This document shows positions 53,329 through 63,700 of a stretch of DNA of 64,000 nt, one piece after another (position 1 is the first letter of the stretch; each line of letters begins with the position of its first letter). A program made the position numbers and the translations under genes. Source of the stretch: CADCWK01 sp035944555 (GTDB taxonomy: Bacteria; Chloroflexota; Chloroflexia; Thermomicrobiales; UBA6265); the NCBI GenBank assembly GCA_035944555.1, contig DASZAY010000031.1:1-64000 (forward strand). Direction: 5' to 3'. The notes under the pieces were generated by a model. That model had not been told where the DNA came from. It saw only the letters and a list, made by a program, of their open reading frames with translations, and ran no database searches.

Positions 53329-54465
53329 CTAGAACGGCGTCCCGTCGGCGCCGTCCTTGACCAGCGACGGATCAGCAGCGATCTCATCACCACCATCGAA
53401 GTTGATCCGGCCGGACAGCTCGGGCGACGCGGCGCGAATGCGGTTCCGGATGTCATCGAGCACGTCGGGGTTGTGCTTGAGGAACTCCTTGGCATTCTCG
53501 CGGCCCTGTCCAAGCCGATCCTCGCCGAGGTAGAACCACGCGCCGCTCTTGCGCACGATTCCGAGGTCGGTGCCGACATCGAGAACGCTCCCGGCGACCG
53601 AGATTCCCTCGTTGTACATGATGTCGAATTCCGCCTGGCGGAAGGGCGGCGCGACCTTGTTCTTGACGATCTTGACCCGGGCACGCATGCCGACGCTGTC
53701 GGTACCGTTCTTGATCGCCTCGATCCGGCGGATGTCCATCCGGACGGACGCGTAGAACTTCAGCGCCTGCCCACCGGTCGTGGTCTCCGGGTTACCAAAC
53801 ATGACGCCGATCTTCATCCGGAGCTGGTTGATAAAGATCACGCAGCACTTGGAGCGGCTGATCGCGCCGGTCAGCTTGCGGAGCGCCTGACTCATCAATC
53901 GGGCCTGGAGACCGACATGGCTGTCGCCCATGTCGCCCTCGATCTCGGCCTTCGGGACGAGCGCGGCAACCGAGTCGATCACGACGACGTCGACCGCACC
54001 GGAACGTACCAGCGTCTCGGCGATCTCGAGCGCCTGCTCGCCGGTGTCAGGCTGGGAGATCAGCAGGTTGTCGAGGTCGACTCCGACCCGACCAGCGTAG
54101 ATCGGGTCCAGGGCGTGCTCGGCGTCGACGATCGCCGCGATGCCACCCATCTTCTGGGCCTCAGCGACGATGTGCAGCGACAGGGTCGTCTTGCCCGATG
54201 ACTCCGGGCCGTAGATCTCGACGATCCGGCCACGGGGAAGCCCGCCGATCCCGAGGGCGAGATCGAGAGCGATGCTGCCGGTCGGGATGGCGTCTTCCTG
54301 GAGCGGATTCTTGCCCCCCGGCGTCATCTTCATGATCGAGCCCTTGCCGAACTGGCGCTCGATCTGGGCGATGGCAAGCTCGACCGACTTCTCGCGATCG
54401 GTCCCCTCACCGCTGACGACCAAAGGCTCGACCGTCTCAGTGGAGCTACTGCGCCGTCGTCCCAT
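53329..54465 (-). CDS. recA: Recombinase RecA
   Basis: A 378-residue recombination and SOS coprotease protein. Walker A is GPESSGKTTLSLH near residue 83, Walker B LVRSGAVDVVVIDSVAAL, loop L2 MFGNPETTTGGQALKFYASV, and the N-terminal QIERQFGKGSIMKM is typical. ATG 54465 follows GGAGG at 8 bases. It has its own consensus promoter (54578-54606) overlapping an SOS-like palindrome, fitting LexA control. No recX adjoins it. Confidence 0.97.
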   Translation of the reverse strand: MGRRRSSSTETVEPLVVSGEGTDREKSVELAIAQIERQFGKGSIMKMTPGGKNPLQEDAIPTGSIALDLALGIGGLPRGRIVEIYGPESSGKTTLSLHIVAEAQKMGGIAAIVDAEHALDPIYAGRVGVDLDNLLISQPDTGEQALEIAETLVRSGAVDVVVIDSVAALVPKAEIEGDMGDSHVGLQARLMSQALRKLTGAISRSKCCVIFINQLRMKIGVMFGNPETTTGGQALKFYASVRMDIRRIEAIKNGTDSVGMRARVKIVKNKVAPPFRQAEFDIMYNEGISVAGSVLDVGTDLGIVRKSGAWFYLGEDRLGQGRENAKEFLKHNPDVLDDIRNRIRAASPELSGRINFDGGDEIAADPSLVKDGADGTPF

Positions 54466-54550
54466 GCTTGCTGCCTCCGTGGCGTTCCCTGCCGGATGTT
54501 TCCGGCTGGTCTGCGGGCCTCTCAATGCTGATCGAGGGCCCGGTGTGGTC

Positions 54551-54566
54551 TAGAAAATCTGTTCTA
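54551..54566. promoter_or_regulatory. SOS-box-like palindrome at the recA start site
   Basis: On the minus strand TAGAACAGATTTTCTA: perfect 5-bp TAGAA/TTCTA arms, and GAAC-N4-TTTC differs by one base from the GAAC-N4-GTTC core of Gram-positive-type LexA boxes. It lies 12-27 bases downstream of the -10 box, so bound LexA would block initiation or escape. Confidence 0.5.
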
Positions 54567-54577
54567 ATCGCCTCGCT

Positions 54578-54606
54578 AGTTTACGGGATTCGGGCCGTTA
54601 CGTCAA
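54578..54606 (-). promoter_or_regulatory. Promoter of recA
   Basis: Minus-strand TTGACG (54601-54606), exactly 17 bases, TAAACT (54578-54583), about 113 bases before the ATG. Confidence 0.75.
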
Positions 54607-54720
54607 TGGTTTTCACCCTGATTCGCGCCATTCGCGGCCCCTTTTCCGCACGCTGAGGCGCTGTCCGAAACCTACCGCATGATGACGGCCAGACGAGAGG
54701 ATGGCGGCGATCAGAACGGC

Positions 54721-54751
54721 GACGGCCGACCGGATCTTCCGGTCGGCCGTC
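54721..54751 (-). terminator. Terminator after the subtilase gene
   Basis: Perfect 14-bp stem (54721-54734 with 54738-54751), 3-base loop, 38 bases past the subtilase stop and upstream of the recA promoter. Confidence 0.75.
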
Positions 54752-54789
54752 GTCTGACAGTCGTGTCAGTGATGGGAGGACCTGGAACC

Positions 54790-57501
54790 TCAGGCGGTCG
54801 GAACCGGCAGGATCTCGACCTCGGTCAGCCCACCAACCTGCGGGAGCTGCTCCGCATTCGGGAACATGAACCGGACGTAGCGGGCGTCGGCCCAGATCTC
54901 GACACTCTGGTACTCGCCCGGAATGGCGTTCCAGGTGTCCGGGTACCCGACGGTCACCCACGTCTCGCCATCCAGCGAGATCTGCACCTCGGCGCCGTGG
55001 GCATAGGTCGTGTCATCCCATAGCCAGCGAGCCGCACCAACGGTCTGGACGGTTCCCAGGTCGAGGACCAGGGCAAGATCCTCGGGCTCGGCGACCGGTT
55101 GCTGGACCGGGGCCTCGACGGGAGCGTCAGCGAGCGTCTCGCCGTTTGCACTGGCCGCCGGATCGACGACCGGCTCAGGGACGACGACCGGGGCGGGAGC
55201 TGCCATGTACCAGGACGTCGTCTCGTCGTCGTCAAGCACGTACCAGCCCGTCCCCTGCCCGATGGTGTCGGTGACATCGACCGGGGCAATCGTCGGGGTG
55301 ACCGTGGGAACGACTTCCGTCGGAATCTCAGTCGGGAGTTCCGTCGGGATTTCCGTCGGGATCTCGGTGGGAACCTCAGTGGGCACCGGCGTTTCCGTCG
55401 GGATCTCGGTCGGCACCTCGGTCGGCACTTCAGTCGGTACCGGCGTCTCCGTCGGTGGCGCTGGCGTCTCGGTCGGAGCAGTCGTGGGAACCGGGGTTTC
55501 CGTCGGCGCCGTCGTGGCCGTCGCGGGGATCGGTGTCTCCGTCGGCGGTACAGTCGTCTCGGTCGCCGGAACAGCGGTTGCCGTCGGCGCATCGGTCGTG
55601 GTTACCGTCGCCGTATCACGCGCCGGGCGCTGCACGGCGATGGTCGCGGCCACCTCGATGCCCTGGCCGATGACGCGCGGCGGGCGGACGGGCCGCTGGG
55701 TCGCCACGGCCGGGGTGCTGGTCGCACGATCCGGAGTGGACGTGGCGCGCGGTGCGGCCGTGGCGAGAGATCCGCTGCGCGGTGGCCGGCCACCGCTGAC
55801 GGTCGTCGCCGCAGGCTCCCGGCTCGGCGCTGCGGTCGCTGCGGTCGCTGCGGTCGTCGGGCGCTGGGTCGCCGTCGAGGTGGGCACGGGCTGACCCGCA
55901 TCACTCGACCGGGTCCGGGGCGGACGGGTTGCGATGGCCGTAGCGGTGGTCTGACGGGTGGCCGTCGCGGTTACTCCGGCCGAACGGGTCGGCGTCGCTG
56001 TCGCCGGCCGGGTCACGGTAGCGGTCGCCCCCGGCGTGCTGGTACTGCCGCGTGGCGGTCGCCCCGGAGTCGCGGTCGCTCCAGCCTGGCGCGTCGGCGT
56101 GGCCGTTGCCTGGCGCGTGGGCGTAGCCGTTGCCTGGCGCGTCGGCGTGGCCGTTGCCTGGCGAGTCGCCGTGCTCGCCGGCCGGGTCGGCGTGGCCGTC
56201 GCGCCTGGTGTCGAGCCGTTACCGATGTACAGCACACCAGCTGACGTCCCACCAGCTGAGTAGCGCAGGCCGAAGGTGCTGGTCTGGGAGACGGTGATGC
56301 CACCGGTCCCGCCATAGAGGGCGACCGCACCGGCAACAGCAGGGGCAGCCATGCTGGTCCCGCTGCGGACTTCCGTCCCGCCACCGATGGAGAGCGAGGT
56401 GATACAGCCACCCGGCGCGATGATGTCGATCAGCCCACCGTAATTGCTGAATGAAGAGAAGCTGTCGTCCGCGGTGGTCACACCTCGTGCGGTGCAGCCA
56501 GCCCCGCCGCCGCCCGGCCGACCGTTGGTGTCCGAGAACGAAGCGACGGTAATGACTTCCGGATAGTTGGCCGGGCTGAACGACGACGCATCGACGCCGT
56601 TGTTCCCAGCCGCCACGACGACCGGGACGCCGCGGGCGATGACGCCGCAGACGGCCTGGCGAAGCGCCGTCGCGCCGTTACCGCACTCCGGGCCCGGGCT
56701 GGATGTCAGCCCCAGACTGAGGTTGGCGACGTTGATGCCCAGCCCGGCATTCGCGGCAACCCAGTTCAATCCACAGATCAGCTGGGAAAGACTGCCCTGT
56801 CCAGCCGAGTTCAGCACCTTGACGGCGTAGACCCGAGCGCCAGCAGCCACACCGGCCACGCCGCTGCCCCTGTTCGGCGCTGCCGCGATCCCGGCGACGT
56901 GCGTCCCGTGGCCCTGATCATCGGCATAGGAGGACCCACCAACGCAGTTGGTACCACCCGCGACATTCAGCCCGCTGACCGAAGCCACGCCGGTGTCAAG
57001 GATCGCGATCCCGACACCAGGATGGTTGGCGCCGCTCCCGATGCGGGCAACCCCGGACGTATCGGCTCCCGTGCGGGGGATGTAGGACGTGTAATCAGCG
57101 ATGGAAACCGTCCGGTCGATCACGATCGAGCTGACGTCGTCGTCCGCGGACAGCATGGCGACATCGGCATCGGTCAGGTTGGCCGAGAACCCGGTCAGAG
57201 CGGATTCGTAGACGAAGCCCGGCGTCACTCCGGCCTCGGCGGCGACCGCAGCCGGATCGGTCCCGGCCCGGGTCGCGATGACCGATGGCCCGCGTACGCC
57301 CGGCTCGACGAAGACCGGCGCCCCTGGTCGGCCGGTCTGGGCGGAAGCCGACCAGTTGCCGTACGGAATGAGCCCGACGACGAGCGTCATCACGATCGCC
57401 AGGATCACCGCCCGACCGAACGTCGGCCGATGCGCGAGCACTTCCGGCCCGTCTCCAGCCTCATCCAGTCCCGGCCCGATACGCCGGCTGCTGTCACGCA
57501 T
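54790..57501 (-). CDS. Secreted S8 subtilase with repeat linkers and a discoidin-like C-terminal domain
   Basis: A 903-residue exported serine protease. A hydrophobic signal near residues 30-50 is followed by an inhibitor-like prodomain, then the catalytic domain with Asp in GIAILDTGV, His in GHGTHVAGIAA and Ser in GTSMAAPAVAG. A linker follows with repeats of ATPTRQAT and Arg/Pro-rich segments, then Pro-Thr-Glu repeats, and a C-terminal beta-sandwich (WYVLDDDETTSWYM to the end) resembling F5/8 type C domains with GAEVQISLDGETWVTVGY. ATG 57501 is chosen; a TTG four codons upstream is possible. The linker probably spans the wall and the last domain may bind glycan. Confidence 0.92.
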   Translation of the reverse strand: MRDSSRRIGPGLDEAGDGPEVLAHRPTFGRAVILAIVMTLVVGLIPYGNWSASAQTGRPGAPVFVEPGVRGPSVIATRAGTDPAAVAAEAGVTPGFVYESALTGFSANLTDADVAMLSADDDVSSIVIDRTVSIADYTSYIPRTGADTSGVARIGSGANHPGVGIAILDTGVASVSGLNVAGGTNCVGGSSYADDQGHGTHVAGIAAAPNRGSGVAGVAAGARVYAVKVLNSAGQGSLSQLICGLNWVAANAGLGINVANLSLGLTSSPGPECGNGATALRQAVCGVIARGVPVVVAAGNNGVDASSFSPANYPEVITVASFSDTNGRPGGGGAGCTARGVTTADDSFSSFSNYGGLIDIIAPGGCITSLSIGGGTEVRSGTSMAAPAVAGAVALYGGTGGITVSQTSTFGLRYSAGGTSAGVLYIGNGSTPGATATPTRPASTATRQATATPTRQATATPTRQATATPTRQAGATATPGRPPRGSTSTPGATATVTRPATATPTRSAGVTATATRQTTATAIATRPPRTRSSDAGQPVPTSTATQRPTTAATAATAAPSREPAATTVSGGRPPRSGSLATAAPRATSTPDRATSTPAVATQRPVRPPRVIGQGIEVAATIAVQRPARDTATVTTTDAPTATAVPATETTVPPTETPIPATATTAPTETPVPTTAPTETPAPPTETPVPTEVPTEVPTEIPTETPVPTEVPTEIPTEIPTELPTEIPTEVVPTVTPTIAPVDVTDTIGQGTGWYVLDDDETTSWYMAAPAPVVVPEPVVDPAASANGETLADAPVEAPVQQPVAEPEDLALVLDLGTVQTVGAARWLWDDTTYAHGAEVQISLDGETWVTVGYPDTWNAIPGEYQSVEIWADARYVRFMFPNAEQLPQVGGLTEVEILPVPTA
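55314..55535 (-). repeat. Pro-Thr-Glu coding repeat in the subtilase linker
   Basis: Short 12- to 18-base repeats encode PTEVPTEIPTE-type units in varying order, an elongated acidic linker next to the C-terminal domain. Boundaries are approximate. Confidence 0.75.
56084..56179 (-). repeat. 24-base minisatellite coding ATPTRQAT units
   Basis: Four tandem 24-base units start at 56084, 56108, 56132 and 56156; units 1 and 3 are identical, unit 2 differs at two bases, unit 4 is degenerate. Multiples of three keep the frame, so copy number can change by slippage without breaking the protease. Confidence 0.85.
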
Positions 57502-57679
57502 CACGTTTCCCAACCCCCTGTGCGGGTCTACCTGCCGTCCCCCGCCGGGCCGTTCGAGCCCGGACCCGCATCGTTGGCGCTCGCCAGACGGCGCTCGACC
57601 TCACGACGAATTGGCAAACCCTTCCCACCTGTCATAGTAACCCGGTCGTATGGATGAGACTACCCGGCGGAAAACGAAA

Positions 57680-57711
57680 CGGACGGACGGGCTATGATGC
57701 CCGTCCGTCCG
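57680..57711 (-). terminator. Terminator after the giant surface-protein gene
   Basis: Perfect 13-bp stem (57680-57692 with 57699-57711), 6-base loop, 30 bases past the stop codon. Confidence 0.8.
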
Positions 57712-57740
57712 CCTCGATCCCTGGAAGCGACCGCCCCGGA

Positions 57741-60700
57741 TCAGATCACCAGCCGCCTCCGGACCACCCAGGCGGCCGCGATCGCCGCCGAGATAAGGGC
57801 CGCGAAGCCAAGTGCGGCAGGAACAGTCGTGCCGGTGACGAGCGCTGACGCTGCCGTCCCGACGCCCGTATTTGGCTGTCCCACCGCGCTGCAGTTGAAG
57901 ATGAAGACCTTCGACACGGTGTTCGGCCGGACCACGACGTCGCCATTGGTGTTGACGCTGTCGGATTCGGCGTAGCACCAGCCCTCACCAGCCTCCTCAA
58001 GCGCATACGTCCCCGGGATCAGCCGGGCAAAGGTCAGCAGGCCATCGACGTTGGTCGTGCCGGAGGTGACCGGCTCGTAATCGCGGTTCTCGCCGTTGTA
58101 CAGCGCGATGTCGAACTGCGCCGGCGTGGACTGAGGACCACAGTTGGCGTAGAAGTCGTAGTTGGCGGACGGGTCTTCCACCGGGCAGCTGTACTTCTGA
58201 ATGACGATCGCGCCCGTGGTGTCCGACACCACCGCCGGGACCGTGTAGTAGCGGCAGAAGACGGTCTGCCCGGCGCCTGTCGCGACATTCGCTCCGATGC
58301 CGAGGCGCTTGCTGGCCGGAGCCGCGGAATCCAGTCCGCAGAAGCTGTAGACGATCTGCTGGGTGGCGCTCGTCTGCTGCTCGACGTAGTACGACCCAGC
58401 CGGGATCTCGTCGAAGACGACCCGGCCTGCCTGTCCGCCCGCTCCCGTCGAGGCGCGGTCGGTGAGGGGTCCGCTGATGCGGTACGTCACGCCGTTGGTC
58501 AGGTTGCCCGCCGCCGAACAGGTCGCGGCGAAGTCCTCGTAGAGGGTTCCCTCGAAGCCGGCCGGACAGGTGAAGCTGGTGATGTCGATCGCGGCCGGCG
58601 CGGGAGGCGGCGGAGCGACGTAGTTGACGACGATCACCTGCGTCAACTGCGCGTTATCGATCCGGACGGTCTCACTGGACTGTCCGCCCAGCTCCGGCTG
58701 AACCTGGACCAGGTTATAGGTGCCTGAACGGACGGACGCCTGGTAGAAGCCATCGTTACCGACCGCGAACTCTCCGAACCCTCCCTCGCCGCCGGTCCGG
58801 ATGAAGGTATAGGTCGCATTGCCTACCCCGCAGCTCGCCGTGTCGGCCAGCTGCTTGGGACCCGTGTTCGACGAGTCGAAGATCACCGTTCGCTCACCGG
58901 CGGTCCCTGCCGGGCAGTAGAACGTGGTCAGCTGGAGCGTGCCGGTGTTGGCCGGCGGGGCGGCCCGCTGATTGACGATTCGCAGGTCAGTGGTAACGCC
59001 CGGATTGACCACGACGCCTGTCTGGCGGACAACGGCGACGTACCCGGTCGGCGCCCCGACCTGGTCGACGGCGTAGGTCCCCGGATTCACGCCGGTGAAA
59101 ACCACCTGACCCGCGCTGTTGGTGCAGAGCTCGGCGACGCCGTCGTCAACGATATCGAAGCAGGCTCCGGCCAGTGGCTGGCCCTGCGGATTCACGACTG
59201 TGACGCGCAGGCCACCGTCGCGCAGCTCGTTCACCACCTCGATCGTCGTCGTCTCTCCCGCGACGATTGAGACGTTCCGGTCCTCAGCCGGCAGGTAGGC
59301 CGCGGTCGGAGTGCGGGTCTCCCGTAGCGTGTAGTCGCCTTCCTCGATATCCGTGATCGTCGTCGTGCCGTCGTTCCGGCCGTCCTGCCCGTCGCAGACC
59401 GGACCGCCGACGGTTCGATCGCCGCTCAGCAAGGAGAAACATGCGCTCGCGAGCGGATCCCCGTTGCCATCGACCTTCGCCACGCTGAGGTCTCCGGCGT
59501 CATCCGGCGGGGGAAGCAACTGATTGGTGACGGTAACGCGTGCCGCGCCGCCCGGCTGGATGCGGATCGGATCGGCGCTGCCGGCGGCATAGCCTGCCGG
59601 AACGACTGTCTGCTCGACGGTGTAGTCCCCTGGGACGACGCTGCCGAACCGGGTGGTTCCGTCGGCACCCTGGACATCGTCGCTATCGCAGAACTCGTAG
59701 GTGGCGGGGCCGGTCAGGCGGAAGCAGGAACCAGCGAGCGCCTCACCTGCTCCGTCGACGGTGTCGATGGTGATCCGACCGGGACGCGGCGGGTTGACGA
59801 CCTGGATGGTCGTCGTCTCGCCACCGACGATCGTCACGTCGCGATTGCCACCGGCGCTGTACCCGATCGGGGTCTGGACCTGGCGGAGCCGGAGCGTACC
59901 CGGCTCGACGTCTTCGAACGTGACGATGCCGTCACGCTCGCCGTCATTGCCATCGCAGATGCGTGGCGACGAGGATCCATTCCGCTCGATGACGTAGCAG
60001 GCACCCGGGAGCGCCGTACCGGCGCTATCGACGGTCTCGACGATCAGCGTCCCTGCCAGGTCAGGAATCGGAACGGCGATCACCGGGACGGTCACGACCA
60101 GCGGCGTATCACCGTCAACCGTGAATGCAACATCCTCGGACAGCTCGTACCCCGCAGGCGCCTCGGTCTGCTCGATCGTGTAGGAGCCTGCCGGGATTCC
60201 GTCGAACCGGATCCGGCCCGTGGTCCCATCGGCGTCACCATCGCCGCCATCGGCGATCTCGGTCCCGTTCAGGCTGAAGCTGGCGCCACCGATGAGGCGC
60301 CCGAAACCATCGGTGTAGGCCACGACGACCGACACCTCCCGGTCGTCCGGGGCCGCGACCTGAACCACCAGCGTCACGGTGACGGTTTCGCCGGCAATGA
60401 CCTGGACGACGGCACTCGGCGGCATATCCGCCGCCGCGACGAGATCATCAGGCAGGTCTCCGCTCTGGGCGACGACGTAGTTGCCAGCCGGGACGCCATC
60501 GAAGCGAATGACCCCGGGCGAGTCGGTACCGTCAGCGTCGGTGTTGTCGCAGACCTCGGCAACGACGGTATCGCCAGCGCCGATCAGTGAGACGCACAGA
60601 CCCTCCAGGGTCTCTCCATCCTCGTCCTGCAGGATGACCTCGATGGCTCCCTCGGCCGCCGGTGACGGCGCAGCGCTCAGCGAGCCGTCCGCGCTCGGGG

Positions 60701-63700
60701 AGCTCTCGACCGGGGCGCTTGGTGACGAAGAGACATCTTCGCTGGCGCTTGGCTCTGGTTCCGGCAGGTCGCCCAGAGGCAGTTCGTGACCGGCAGTCAC
60801 AATCTGTCCAGCCGTCACCTCGACTCGCGGACCAAGCTCGGCGTCCGGAAACCGATAGGCCTCCGGCAGATCATTGAAGATCAGGATGTAGACGCCGGCG
60901 TCTACATTGGTCAGGGTGAATGCGCCAGGCTCGGGGTTGGCGTCTCCGGTCTCGCCCTCGCCAACGTTGTCGCAGACCGGCTCTCCGACTTCCTCGAATT
61001 GCTCGGTCACAAGCTGGAGACACGTCCCGGCGATCGGCTCGCCCGAATCCAGGTCGGTGATGGTCGCATCGATGGTCCCCGTCGCCGGAGACGGCGACGC
61101 GCTCGGCGACGCACTCGGGAGGGCCGCGATGGCGTGCTCGGCCGTGGCGGTCTCACCCGCACTCACCGTGATGTCCAAACCACGGCCAGCGTCTGGTCCC
61201 TGGTACTCGGCCGGCAACTCGTCGAACAGCAGGAGATACTCGCCTTCCGGGACGTCCTCCAGGGTAAAGGCGCCCGGCGCGGGGTCGGCATCGCCAGTTC
61301 CCCCGTCGCCGACGTCATCGCAGATCCGATCGCCGACTGGTCCCGATTCCTGGGAGGTGATCTGGACACAGGTGCCGGGAATCGGGTCACCGGATCCGGC
61401 ATCGACGACCGTGACCTGGATGGAACCGAGGATCGATTCGCCCTCGTACGTAACGACGGCGGTCTCACCGGCGACCACCTCAGTCGTCCGCGTCTCGTCC
61501 TGGCCCTCGATCAAACCGAACCCTTCAGGGAACGCCGTGATGGTAACGGTGTTCTCACCCGGTTCAACCTGCGGGATGATCAGGACCCCATCGACGGCTC
61601 CGTCGAACTGGTCGTCGCAGAACGGCCCGAACAGGCCGAACTCGTTCTGGACGGTCGCGCAGAGCCCGGGCTGGTTCTCGCCCTCGACCACGAACTCGAC
61701 CGCGATCTCGCCGAACTGCTCGACATTTTCCGTCTGGACCGTTGCGCTGTTGTCGCCATCCTCGGTGACATCGAGGGTAGTCGCCTCGGCCGGCTCGACG
61801 GTTTCCGGGGTCCGGGTCTCGACGACCTGGTAGGCGCCGTGCGGCACGTCAGTGATCGTGATGGTGCCTGGCTCGTCCCCCGCAGCGTCGCCGCTCTCGT
61901 CATCACAGACGGGACCGATCGGTTCACCGGACTCCGGCCGGAGCTCGACGCAGCTGCCGCCAATCGGGTTTCCCCCGCCGTCCTGCCGCGTGATCGTCAC
62001 ATCGGTAGCTGGCGCCTCGGCTGGCTCATTGACGATGGCCAGCTCCTGCGTTCCGCCAGCGAAGAAGGTGATCTCCTGGTCCTCGGCCGGCTCATAGCCG
62101 TCGGCGGTCCTGGTCTGGGTCAGGATGTACGTGCCGTCGGCGATCCCGAACAGACCAACGCGGCCGTCATCCGCCACGTCCCCGTCCTCGTCGCAGACGG
62201 CATCGGTCAGGGTTCCATCGACGCGATTGAGGACCTCGACAGGCTGATTAGTGGCGGGATCGAGCAGACCGAAGCAGGCGTTGCCAACGACGTTGCCGTC
62301 ACCATCGGTCACGACGAGGATGAGTCTCCCGTCCGCCGGGGCGCTTGGCTCCGGCGACGGCGAAACATCCGGCGAGGGACTGGAGTCAACCGACGGACTC
62401 GCGTCAGCGGATGGCTCGTCACCAGCCCCGTAGCTGAACTCGACGGTCATGGTTCCGCCGGGCTCTACCTCGACAGTCTGTTCCGGCAGCAGCGACTCTC
62501 CGTCCGGCGCCTCGATCATGAAGATGGTGTTGGAGCCTGGGAGCACGCCCTCGATGCGGACGACGTCATCGTTCGCGCCGTCGACGTCATTCGCGAATGC
62601 TTCGAAGTACCCGGCATCGTTCTGAACCGCGAAGACCGCTCCGTCGAGCGGGTCGCCATCCGCGTCGACGACCGTAATCTCGAGCACGCCCAGGGTGTCG
62701 TCGCCAGCACCCTCGTCCGGACTCGGCGATGCCTCCGTGGATGGGGATTCGTCCCCGGCCGGGGCGTCATCGACAGCGTCGTACCGGAACGCGGTGGTCT
62801 GATCCTCGCCGGCCGTAACGTCCACGGTCTGATCCGGCAACAGGGTCTGGCCGTCGGGCGCGGTCGTCATCGTGACCGTCACCGACCCAGCCGGCACGCC
62901 GTCAACCTGGATGACGCCGTCCCCATCATCGTCGCCGAACGGACCATAGGTCTCGCCACCGATGGTGATGGAGTACGCCGCGCCGCCGACCTCGGTACCA
63001 TCCGGTCCGAGCGTCTGGATCGTCAGGGTCGCGGTCCCGTCGCCGCCGTCACCGTCCCTGCCGTCATCCTCGGAAGGGGCCGGCTCGATCGACTGCTCGG
63101 GCGACGGCTGTCCGGTAGCCTCCTCGTCCTCATAGACGAACTGGACCGTGGCAACCTCGCCCGCCTCGACCGTCGCGGTCTGCTCCGGGAGCACATCGCG
63201 ACCGTCGGGCGCAGTCGTCATGAAGACGGTGTTGGAGCCGGGAAGGACGCCCTCGATGGTGACCGTATCGTCCAAGTCGCCGTCGACATCATCGGCGAAT
63301 GGCTCGAAGTAACCCGCCTCATTCTGGACGCCGAAGATTGCGCCGCTGAGCAGATTGCCGTCGGCGTCGACGACGGTGATCTCCAGGGTACCGAGGGTGG
63401 CGTCGCCGTTCCCCTCGTCACTGGGCTCTCCATCGCCGTCGCGCGAGGGCCGCCCCTCATCGGTCGCGCTCTCGTCGGCGCTCGGCATGCCATTGACGGT
63501 CGCATCGGCGGACGGTTCGCCGCCGGTGTCCTCTCCGGCTGGCAGGGTCACGCTGGCGAACGCGTCGCCACCACCGAGATTGACGGACTGATCGTCGGCG
63601 GTTTCCTGGCCTTCCGGGGTCAGGGTCTGGCTGAGGTCGAGCGAACCCGCTGGAGCGCCGTTCGGGAAGTCGATGACGATCTGCCCGTCCTCGAAGCCAT

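Noticed and set aside
55314..56179. Possible CRISPR array
   Set aside because: The repeats are short, contiguous and in frame inside the subtilase gene, with no spacers.
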